NCBI GenBank assembly: GCA_040235375.1
Contig: JBECKQ010000448.1
Coordinates: 1-32,258 of the forward strand
Direction: 5' to 3'
Length of the DNA: 32,258 bases
Source of the DNA: JBECKQ01 sp040235375
Lineage (GTDB): Bacteria > Planctomycetota > Phycisphaerae > UBA1845
Shown: in pieces, positions 14,630-21,432 of the stretch
Position numbering within the stretch: position 1 is the stretch's first letter
How the letters are laid out: every line of letters begins with the position of its first letter
Notes under the pieces: generated by a model
Databases searched by the model: none
What the model was told of the DNA's origin: nothing
Seen by the model: only the letters and a program-made list of their open reading frames with translations
Made by a program: the position numbers and the translations under genes

Positions 14630-15781
14630 GTGAAACACCTCAATGTCGAGAGGATGCGAGCGATCGTCGATGAACACAAGCCCCCTTGCGTCTCGATTTA
14701 CATGCCCACGTACCGCGGCGGATCCGCGCTGGAGGAGAATCGCATCCGATTGAAAAACCTGACGGGTCAGGCGCTCGAGCGGTTAATGCAGCGTGGCTTC
14801 CGCCGGCCTGACGCGGAACGGCTTATCGAGCCCATCCGCGACTACCTCGAACACGGGATCCACCGCCAGCCCACCGGTGACGCCCTGGGCCTGCTCACCT
14901 CACCGGGGCAATTCGAGAAATTCACGTTGCCGTTCGAGTGCGAGGAGATTGTCTCGGTGTGCGACCGCGCGCACGTCGCGCCATTGCTATCCATGACGGA
15001 CGGCGATGACCTCTTCTACGTGCTGGCATTGTCGCAAAACAGCGTCCGCCTCTACAGGCGGCGGGACAACGCGATGGAGCAGATCGCGTCGAAAGACATC
15101 CCGTCAAGCCTCGCCGACGTTCTGCGTTACGACGACAGAGCCGAGCACCTGCAATTGCACACCCGGGCGCAACCCCATGCCGAAGGAAGGGCGGCGATGT
15201 ATCACGGCCAGGGAGAAGGGAAAGACGAGCATCACACCGACATGGCGCGCTTCTGCCAAGCGGTTGATGAAGCTGTTACCCGCACGATCGGGGACCGCCA
15301 GGCTCCCCTCGTCATCGCCGCGGCCGAGGAACTGGCCGTCCTCTACAAAAGCGTGACTGCCTACCCCAACACGGTCGCTGAATCCATCGCGGGCAATCCG
15401 GAGCACACGCCTGCTCAGGAACTGAGCCGCAAGGTCGCCGCCATCGTCGACAGCAGGATGCAGGCTCGACGGCGGGAGCTCGTTCAACGGTTCCAGCAGG
15501 CCGGCTCAAAGGGGCTGGGCTCGAGCCGCTTACAGGACATCCTCCCCGTCGTCGAGAACGACAGGGTGGAGACGCTTCTCGTCGGCCTGGGCCGGCGCAT
15601 CTGGGGTCGCTTCGATCCCGAGACCGGCGAGACCGAGCGAGCCGACGCCCAGGCTCCGGATAGCGAGGACCTCATCAATCGAGCGGTTGTTGAATCGCTC
15701 CGGCATGGAGCGGCGGTTTGCGCACTTCCGCCATGCGACATGCCGCATAACGCTTCGCTCGCCGCCGTCTTTCGTTTCTGA
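14630..15781 (+). CDS. baeRF-type protein (bacterial archaeo-eukaryotic release factor 1-like family)
   Basis: A 383-residue soluble protein resembling the baeRF3/baeRF7 group, bacterial relatives of the eRF1/Pelota fold. Recognisable stretches are P-P-C-V-S-I-Y-M-P-T-Y-R-G-G near residues 18-31, an I-R-L-K-N-L segment, and D-D-L-F-Y-V-L-A-L-S-Q-N-S-V-R-L-Y near 126-142. S-L-A-D-V-L-R-Y-D-D and a Gly/His-rich loop near 180-205 correspond to the family's variable catalytic-like loop. A-P-L-V-I-A-A-A-E-E-L-A-V-L-Y follows. The family is proposed to act in ribosome rescue or hibernation under stress; direct data are scarce. The start is GTG with GGGAGG 7 nt upstream. It follows a strong terminator, so it needs its own promoter or antitermination. 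Confidence 0.82.
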   Translation: MKHLNVERMRAIVDEHKPPCVSIYMPTYRGGSALEENRIRLKNLTGQALERLMQRGFRRPDAERLIEPIRDYLEHGIHRQPTGDALGLLTSPGQFEKFTLPFECEEIVSVCDRAHVAPLLSMTDGDDLFYVLALSQNSVRLYRRRDNAMEQIASKDIPSSLADVLRYDDRAEHLQLHTRAQPHAEGRAAMYHGQGEGKDEHHTDMARFCQAVDEAVTRTIGDRQAPLVIAAAEELAVLYKSVTAYPNTVAESIAGNPEHTPAQELSRKVAAIVDSRMQARRRELVQRFQQAGSKGLGSSRLQDILPVVENDRVETLLVGLGRRIWGRFDPETGETERADAQAPDSEDLINRAVVESLRHGAAVCALPPCDMPHNASLAAVFRF

Positions 15782-16317
15782 ATGTCAACAGGCCCCGTCG
15801 ATCGCCCGCGCCGGCGATCGATCGACTTGACGGTCAAGGCGACTGTCGAGTGCCGTCATTCACGCGACCCATCCTTGATCGATCGCGTCCGCAAGCCCTT
15901 CCCGGGAGTCGAGCCAGGGGAGTTGTGGATCGTGCGGATGCAGTTTCGGGTGCAACAATCTCGGCAGCATGCTCTTCTTCACCGGAGGCCCGGCCGCGCA
16001 CCGGGCGGTGTCCGGTCCCTCGCTGCCAACGGCTCAAAGAGAATCCGACCCTTCAGCGCAGTGGCGTCGCCGGGCGCGTCGATGCCGCCGAGCTGCATCG
16101 ACGGCCCCACCTCCCAATGATTCTCTCTGGTTCTTCATCGTGCCACTGCCCTCTCTACGTCCACGTTGACAACCTCGCGTCCTCCACCTCCAACGCGGTG
16201 CCCGCTCCAGATAATTCGCCACCGGCGGGCTACCCTCGTCGTTGTCGTCGACGCGTGCGCTTGATGTGCGCCGCGCCGGCAACGACGTTTGCCCCATTGC
16301 GCGTGGGCCGCGGCCGC
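15782..16317. other. intergenic region without a convincing gene
   Basis: About 535 bp lie between the baeRF stop and the stop of the opposing membrane-protein gene. Open frames exist on both strands, but they are Arg/Pro-rich, without recognisable motifs or ribosome-binding sites, as expected by chance in GC-rich DNA. One hairpin sits just after the baeRF stop: TCGATCGCC (15798-15806) and GGCGATCGA (15813-15821), loop 6 nt. It lacks a T-run and may still end transcription by another route. A decayed gene or an unrecognised RNA cannot be excluded. Confidence 0.5.
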
Positions 16318-17001
16318 TTACTCGGTGAGGACTTCCCAAAGATGGCCGCTAACCGACAGTGCACTCAGCAGCACCGAGGCTCCGATCGACAGGAACGCAA
16401 CCAGAATCAGGATCGTCGGTGCCAGACCCACCAGCGCCAGGATTCCCAGCACGATGGCGCCTCCACCGACCAGCACGTCACCACCGGCGGATGCAAACAC
16501 GGCATCGCGTGCGATGACACGCACGAGGCCGTGCGCCTCCGGCCGAATGGACAGCGCATTCATCCGCGCCACCGCTCCGGCGCTGATCAGCACCGCTCCG
16601 CCCAGTACGATGGCGGTCACGGCCAGAAGAATGGGGGTCTCGACGTGCATCAGACTGAGGATACCCAGGACGACTCCTGCCGAGCCACCCAGGAACTCCG
16701 CTCCGACGCCGCCGCCCAGCTCCGCACTGCTCACCGGGCCTTGCGTTGCCTCGGACAGCAGCCGGCGAAAACGGGCGCCCATCGCTCCGCCTTCCAGCAC
16801 CAGCGCACCGCCGATGCAGATCGCTGCAATCGGCCCGGTGTACGCCGGGTAGATCCCGGCCAGTCCGAGGATCGCCAGCACGAGGCCCGCACCGCCGCCG
16901 ATGAATTCGCCCACCGATCCGCCGGTGACGACCTTCGCCGTGGTGCGTATCTCGTGCTCACGTTCCGGCGACAGGTGCATTACATGTGCTTCCGTTGCCA
17001 T
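16318..17001 (-). CDS. membrane protein of three tandem two-helix repeats (unknown function)
   Basis: A 227-residue integral-membrane protein without a family I can name. After about 25 polar residues it consists of three tandem repeats of roughly 65 residues. Each starts G-G-x-V-G-x-[EF]-[FL]-[IL]-G-G-[GS]-A or a variant, continues V-L-[AG]-I-L-[GSA]-L, and has a second hydrophobic helix ending in A/G-rich sequence. That gives six helices with glycine-zipper-like packing faces. No catalytic residues stand out. The start at 17001 is set by AAAGGAGA 5-6 nt upstream, not by the longer frame. A perfect 8-bp hairpin lies in its leader. It faces the stress block tail-to-tail and is divergent from glgX. 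Transport, sensing or a structural membrane role would all be guesses. Confidence 0.78.
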   Translation of the reverse strand: MATEAHVMHLSPEREHEIRTTAKVVTGGSVGEFIGGGAGLVLAILGLAGIYPAYTGPIAAICIGGALVLEGGAMGARFRRLLSEATQGPVSSAELGGGVGAEFLGGSAGVVLGILSLMHVETPILLAVTAIVLGGAVLISAGAVARMNALSIRPEAHGLVRVIARDAVFASAGGDVLVGGGAIVLGILALVGLAPTILILVAFLSIGASVLLSALSVSGHLWEVLTE

Positions 17002-17484
17002 TTTGATTCTCCTTTCTGCCAATAACATTCCGGCCATACCAGCCGGAATTGGCCATTCACGCATCGGACTCTGATAGAAGCTTAGCGCCCGTCTTGCTCC
17101 CAGACATCGGGAAAACCAGCAAAGTGCAACCGGATGACATCCAACGATTGCATCGGGGCATATCCCTGTGTTCTTTCAGGCCTATACTTGCGGTGTGCTG
17201 CCCATGCCGATGAAAAACGCACCGGGCCGGGCCTGATCGGCGGAGTCGCCGTCCTTGACGCTGATTGTGATTTTCCCAACCAGATCGGCGATGCGCGGGG
17301 GCGGCACACCGTGACGTCGCAACGCCGGATTACGGGCAGTTTATCTGCGAGCTCACTGCGCGTAATGCGCATTGCGCCTGCTCATGGTGGCCACAGCCCG
17401 GCCGGAACGTAACCATCGTCCGGGTGGTGGAATGACCCATGGCGTATCGGGTTGCATGGATTTGAAAAGGAGCCCCGGAAGATC
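17002..17484. other. divergent intergenic region between the membrane-protein gene and glgX
   Basis: About 480 bp with no convincing gene. It holds the leader hairpin at 17027-17049 and an imperfect 18-bp palindrome at 17360-17377 centred on AATGCGCATT, about 110 bp before the glgX start. The palindrome could be an operator for glgX; this is inference. Open frames of 90-odd codons on both strands have no recognisable features. Confidence 0.45.
17027..17049 (-). repeat. perfect inverted repeat in the leader of the three-repeat membrane protein
   Basis: ATTCCGGC (17027-17034) and GCCGGAAT (17042-17049) are separated by 7 nt and end 26 nt before the start codon, just upstream of the Shine-Dalgarno. 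This could be an operator or an RNA hairpin affecting translation. Confidence 0.55.
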
Positions 17485-19608
17485 GTGGCACGTACCGTCC
17501 TTCCCGGAAAGCCTTATCCCCTCGGCGCGATGCCCGACGGCCGTGGCACGAATTTCGCGTTTTTCTCCGCGGGGGCCGACAAGGTCGAGCTCTGTCTGTT
17601 CGATTCACCCCAGGATGACCACGAGGCCGAGCGAATCCCGCTCAGCGAGCAGACCGACATGGTCTGGCACGGCTACCTGCCGGGCGTCGCCGCGGGGCAG
17701 GTCTACGGTTTCCGCGTTCACGGGTCCTACGAGCCTCGCGAAGGCCGGCGCTTCAATCCCCACAAGCTCCTGCTGGATCCTTACGCCAAGGCCATCGCCA
17801 GGGATCTGCGCTGGTCCGACGAGCTGTTCGGCTATCAGATGGGTCACGATGACGCCGACCTGTCGCTCGACGAGCGCGACAGCGCTCCGTTCGCGCCGCT
17901 CGCCGCAGTCCTTGATCCCGGGTATGCCTGGGCGGACGACCAGCCGCCCCACATCCCCTGGAATGACACGGTTATCTACGAGCTGCACGTCAAGGGCTTC
18001 ACCCAGCGCCATCCCGACGTGCCCGAGAACCTGCGCGGCACGTACGCCGGCCTCTGCTCCGAGCCCGCCGTTCAGTATCTCAAGCGTCTGGGCGTGAACG
18101 CCGTCGAGCTCCTGCCCATCCACCATCACGTCGACCGGCGATTCCTGATCGAGCAGGGCCTCTCCAACTACTGGGGTTACGACACGCTGGCCTACTTCGC
18201 GCCGGAATTACGGTGCGCTTCGGCGAAGTCGGGGCGCGATGCCGTGGACGAATTCAAGCGGATGGTCGCCACCCTGCACGCCGCCGGCATCGAGGTCATT
18301 CTCGACGTCGTCTACAACCATACCGGCGAAGGTAACCAGCTCGGGCCCACGCTGTCCGCCCGCGGCATTGATAACGCGTCGTACTACCAACTGGTTGATG
18401 ACGATCGCCGTTACTACAAGGACTACTCGGGCTGCGGCAACTCGCTCAACCTGTCCGCCCCGAACGTGCTCCAACTCATCATGGACAGCCTGCGCTACTG
18501 GGTGAGCGAAATGCACGTGGACGGCTTCCGCTTCGACATGGCGTCCGCGCTCGCCCGCGAGCTCTATGACGTTCAGCGTCTCGGTCTCTTTTTCGAGGTC
18601 GTTCGCCAGGACCCGGTTCTCTCACAGGTCAAGCTCATCGCCGAACCCTGGGACCTCGATGAAGGCGGCTACCAGGTTGGTAATTTCCCGGTCGGCTGGG
18701 CGGAATGGAACGGCAAGTATCGCGAGACTGTTCGCAAGTTCTTGAAGGGTGATCAGCAGGTTCTCTCCGAAGTGGCCACCCGGCTCCTGGGCAGCAGCGA
18801 CCTGTACGAGCGCAGCGGGCGCCGGCCGTACGCCAGCATCAACTATGTCACCTGCCACGACGGCTTCACGCTTCACGACCTGGTCAGCTACAACGACAAG
18901 CACAACGAGGTCAACCACGAGGACAACAAGGACGGCGATGACAATAACCTGTCGTGGAACTGTGGCGCCGAGGGTCCCACGGACGACCCGGACATCATCG
19001 CCCTGCGCGAGAAGCAGAAGCGCAACTTCCTCGCCTTCCTGTTCGTTTCCCAGGGCGTTCCCATGCTCTGCGCCGGCGACGAGATCGGCCGCACACAGCA
19101 GGGAAACAACAACGCCTACTGCCAGGACAACGAGATCAGCTGGCTCGACTGGGACCTCGACGACCGCCACCGCGCCCTGCTCGAGTTCACCCGCCGGCTG
19201 ATCGCCTTTCGCCACGCCCATCCGAACCTGCGGCGGCGCAAGTTCTTTCAGGACCGTGCCCTCCGCGACCCGGAAACCGGCGAGATCGTCTGCTTCAACA
19301 CCGACGGGCGCGAAGTCAGCGACGACGAATGGCACGAGAGCTGGGTCCGCACGCTGGGCCTGCGCATCAGCGGCGCCCACCTCGACATGGTGAATGAAAC
19401 CGGCGACAAGATCACCGACCGGGCCCTGCTCATTCTTATCAACGCTCACAATGAGCCGGTCCCGTTCTTGCCGCCGCCGGACGGCGAGAACCAGAGCTGG
19501 AAGCTGGCCTTCGACACGGCCAGGCCGGATGACGAATCGACTCGCTGGGACGGACCCGACCCGTACCAGCTCGAAGCCCGCTCGCTGGCCGTCTTTCTCG
19601 AGCAGTGA
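17485..19608 (+). CDS. glgX: glycogen debranching enzyme GlgX (isoamylase-type, GH13_11)
   Basis: A cytoplasmic glycoside hydrolase of about 707 residues that removes short alpha-1,6 branches from phosphorylase-limited glycogen. The N-terminal CBM48 domain opens with L-P-G-K-P-Y-P-L-G-A, then N-F-A-F-F-S. The catalytic barrel has all four GH13 regions: D-V-V-Y-N-H-T; G-F-R-F-D-M-A-S with nucleophile Asp351; L-I-A-E-P-W-D with acid Glu387; and T-C-H-D-G-F with Asp459. The long GlgX/isoamylase loop N-N-L-S-W-N-C-G-A-E-G follows. Length is normal. GTG 17485 follows AAAAGGAG at 12 nt; an in-frame ATG at 17452 is the alternative, with weaker ribosome-binding sequence. No other glycogen gene is adjacent, so glgX stands alone after the stress block; glycogen use under stress is a plausible link. 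Confidence 0.95.
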   Translation: MARTVLPGKPYPLGAMPDGRGTNFAFFSAGADKVELCLFDSPQDDHEAERIPLSEQTDMVWHGYLPGVAAGQVYGFRVHGSYEPREGRRFNPHKLLLDPYAKAIARDLRWSDELFGYQMGHDDADLSLDERDSAPFAPLAAVLDPGYAWADDQPPHIPWNDTVIYELHVKGFTQRHPDVPENLRGTYAGLCSEPAVQYLKRLGVNAVELLPIHHHVDRRFLIEQGLSNYWGYDTLAYFAPELRCASAKSGRDAVDEFKRMVATLHAAGIEVILDVVYNHTGEGNQLGPTLSARGIDNASYYQLVDDDRRYYKDYSGCGNSLNLSAPNVLQLIMDSLRYWVSEMHVDGFRFDMASALARELYDVQRLGLFFEVVRQDPVLSQVKLIAEPWDLDEGGYQVGNFPVGWAEWNGKYRETVRKFLKGDQQVLSEVATRLLGSSDLYERSGRRPYASINYVTCHDGFTLHDLVSYNDKHNEVNHEDNKDGDDNNLSWNCGAEGPTDDPDIIALREKQKRNFLAFLFVSQGVPMLCAGDEIGRTQQGNNNAYCQDNEISWLDWDLDDRHRALLEFTRRLIAFRHAHPNLRRRKFFQDRALRDPETGEIVCFNTDGREVSDDEWHESWVRTLGLRISGAHLDMVNETGDKITDRALLILINAHNEPVPFLPPPDGENQSWKLAFDTARPDDESTRWDGPDPYQLEARSLAVFLEQ

Positions 19609-19678
19609 ACCGCCAGGCCGGCCCAGCGGGATGTGCCCGAACCGACTGCGGCCATTCCGTGATTTCACAAAAGGAAAC

Positions 19679-19751
19679 TGAAGGCGTTGGGACTCGAACC
19701 CAAGACCTACGGCTTAAAAGGCCGTTGCTCTGCCGACTGAGCTACGCCTCC
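19679..19751 (-). tRNA. tRNA-Lys (anticodon UUU)
   Basis: On the minus strand the sequence folds as a complete 73-nt cloverleaf. The acceptor stem GGAGGCG pairs with CGCCTTC (one G-U), with T8-A9 following. The D arm is GCTC...GAGC with an AGTCGGCA loop. The anticodon stem ACGGC/GCCGT holds loop CTTTTAA (anticodon TTT), then a 5-nt variable loop and T arm TTGGG/CCCAA with loop TTCGAGT. The discriminator is A, and CCA is not encoded. It reads AAA and AAG lysine codons. It lies convergent to glgX, 70 bp from its stop. Confidence 0.95.
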
Positions 19752-20094
19752 CGGACGTTCAGATCATCGCGATCGGCTGGCAATGCGTCAAGCATGTTCA
19801 CGCGCTCCGCCGCGCGTCCGCCATACCGGAACGTATGCCGCGAGGGCCGGTTTCGCCAACGATCAGTCCGAATGACGGCAGCGCTCACCGCACGACAGGA
19901 ACTGCCCGCGATTGTCTCTTGGGCGCCAAGCCGCTCGCTGCTATGCTGAAACGACCGGATGCTACATCCATCGCGACCGAGAAACGTCGGCCGCAACAGC
20001 GAGCGGCCTCATGACAAGCCGGAGGAAATCGCGATCCCGCTGCCGACCTGCTCGGACCCGGCCGGTCAACCCGTGCGGGCGACCGTCCGGGCCG
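19752..20094. other. intergenic region between tRNA-Lys and the exosortase gene
   Basis: About 340 bp. The left end holds the tRNA promoter. The remainder may include the start of the exosortase gene if the in-frame ATG at 20011 is used. Nothing else is recognised; no direct repeat of the tRNA 3' end was noticed that would mark an integration site. Confidence 0.45.
19763..19791 (-). promoter_or_regulatory. sigma70-type promoter of tRNA-Lys
   Basis: On the minus strand TTGACG (19791-19786) and GATGAT (19768-19763) are separated by exactly 17 bp. This puts the expected start about 5 nt before the mature tRNA 5' end. The -35 matches consensus at five of six positions. Confidence 0.6.
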
Positions 20095-20658
20095 ATGACG
20101 GCCCGTCTTCCTCGCGGGCTCGCGGCGAAGCGTCCGGTCGTCCACTTCATCGCCGTGTTCGCCGCCATGGTGCTCGGCATCAACGTGCTGCTGCTTGCCC
20201 GCGTGCAGGACACGCCGATCATTCTCGGGATTCTGAGGATCAACGCTCATCTGGCCGGCGGCGTTCTCGACCTCTTCGGCGAAAGCACGACGGTCACGGA
20301 CCGCGTTGTGGCCGGCAACCGCTACACGCTCGAGGTCTCGCACGGCTGCGACGCCGTCCAGCCAATCGCGCTGTTTATCGCCGCGGTCGTCGCGACGCCC
20401 GCCGCCTGGCGGCGCCGCCTGCTCGGTGTCGTGGCCGGAGCGTGCCTTCTGTTTGCGCTGAACTTCGTGCGCATCATCACGCTCTACTACGTAGGCGCGT
20501 ACGACGAGAAGTACTTCGACGTCGTGCACGTCGAGGTGTGGGGCGCGGCGTTCATCCTCCTCGCCATGGTTCTCTGGCTGCTTTGGGCGAGCTGGGCAAT
20601 GCGCTCCGCCTCGCCGGCCGGCTCAGGTGCAACGTCCCATGAGAGCAATGGCTGCTAA
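20095..20658 (+). CDS. exosortase/archaeosortase family protein (XrtH-like)
   Basis: A polytopic transpeptidase-like membrane protein of 187 residues with about five hydrophobic segments. The three exosortase active-site positions are present: Cys85 in S-H-G-C-D-A-V, Arg126 in L-N-F-V-R-I-I-T-L-Y-Y-V-G, and His145 in V-V-H-V-E-V-W-G. Exosortases cut secreted proteins at a short C-terminal motif (PEP-CTERM, IPTLxxWG-CTERM and others) and may pass them to a cell-surface anchor. The size and the H-V-E-V-W segment resemble the compact XrtH group. No protein in the window has a sorting-type C-terminal tail, so its targets lie elsewhere. No start has a good ribosome-binding site; 20095 gives the usual length, and 20011 is an alternative. 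It overlaps the next gene by 20 bp. Confidence 0.87.
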   Translation: MTARLPRGLAAKRPVVHFIAVFAAMVLGINVLLLARVQDTPIILGILRINAHLAGGVLDLFGESTTVTDRVVAGNRYTLEVSHGCDAVQPIALFIAAVVATPAAWRRRLLGVVAGACLLFALNFVRIITLYYVGAYDEKYFDVVHVEVWGAAFILLAMVLWLLWASWAMRSASPAGSGATSHESNGC

Positions 20659-21307
20659 ACGACTGTTGCGATTCGTCTTCGTGGCCGCGGTGGTCTACCT
20701 CCTGCTCGCGATCTTCCTCTGGCCGTTGGTTGACGCGGCTTACGCGTCCTTCTTCCGATCGGTCGCCCGAGCCGTACTGAGCAGCGATTCGCCGGATGCG
20801 GTCGTCGAGTTCCGCAGCGCCGACCGCGCCGACACCGACAACGACATCGTCGTCGGCGTCGGCAAACGCCTGCGGAGCGGCGGCGCCACCGGCCGTAGCG
20901 CCCCGCTCAGCTCCTACCACATGGGCTTTCTGTCCGCGGCGTTTCTAACCGCCCTCATCGTTGCTTCGCCGATGCCGCCCCGGCGAAAAGGGTGGGCGCT
21001 GGTCGTCGGTCTCGTGCTCATCCACGCGTTCGCCCTGTTTCGCGTCTGGCTGCTCGTCGTCAACCTCGGCAGCATGGAAAGCGTCGGCATCTATCATCTC
21101 GGCCTGTGGACGCGCAGGGTCTTTTCGATCGCGTTCCAGCTTTTCGTCAAGACGTCCGAGGCCAAGTTTATCGCTCCCGTTCTCGTCTGGTTGCTGGTGA
21201 GCCTGCGCCCCAACGCATGGCCGTTGCAGGATTTCGGAACGTCTTCCGATGGCGATTCCGCCCCGGCGAAACCACTTCCGCGACGGGATCGCAAGCCGCA
21301 AACTTGA
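20639..21307 (+). CDS. exosortase-associated membrane protein, likely a Cys-less exosortase homologue
   Basis: A 222-residue membrane protein overlapping the exosortase gene by 20 bp, so the two are almost certainly co-expressed. Hydrophobic segments lie near residues 11-31, 97-111, 118-143 and 160-171, with a further one near 178-188. The stretch from Ser91 aligns without gaps to the exosortase from Ser82: both read S....[15-17 hydrophobic residues]..[ST]P...RR[RK]. Both then have G at the same later spacing and an Arg 41 residues after the Cys position (Arg135 here). His153 in I-Y-H-L-G-L-W matches the exosortase His after a one-residue gap. The catalytic Cys position is His94. A database family called 'exosortase H-associated membrane protein' exists; membership is not checked. 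The C-terminus is polar and Lys/Arg-rich. Function is unknown; regulation or assembly of the exosortase is my inference. Confidence 0.78.
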   Translation: MRAMAAKRLLRFVFVAAVVYLLLAIFLWPLVDAAYASFFRSVARAVLSSDSPDAVVEFRSADRADTDNDIVVGVGKRLRSGGATGRSAPLSSYHMGFLSAAFLTALIVASPMPPRRKGWALVVGLVLIHAFALFRVWLLVVNLGSMESVGIYHLGLWTRRVFSIAFQLFVKTSEAKFIAPVLVWLLVSLRPNAWPLQDFGTSSDGDSAPAKPLPRRDRKPQT

Positions 21308-21432
21308 ACCCCGAAACACAAGGTGCCTCGACTGCAGCGGCCGGACCACTACAATCGTTGCGGGCATCAGATCGCACGCTTTGCGGGCCCAAGCGGCGGT
21401 AGCGAGGTTATTGAGACGGAGTGGGAAGTCCC

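Noticed and set aside
15782..16120. Open frame directly after the baeRF gene
   Set aside because: No Shine-Dalgarno, no motif, low-complexity Arg/Pro-rich sequence; likely chance.
17134..17412. Open frame upstream of glgX
   Set aside because: No recognisable domain or start signal; overlaps the palindrome and an equally open antisense frame.
19679..19791. tRNA-Lys as an integration site for a mobile element
   Set aside because: No integrase, no phage or plasmid genes and no noticed repeat of the tRNA 3' end on either side.
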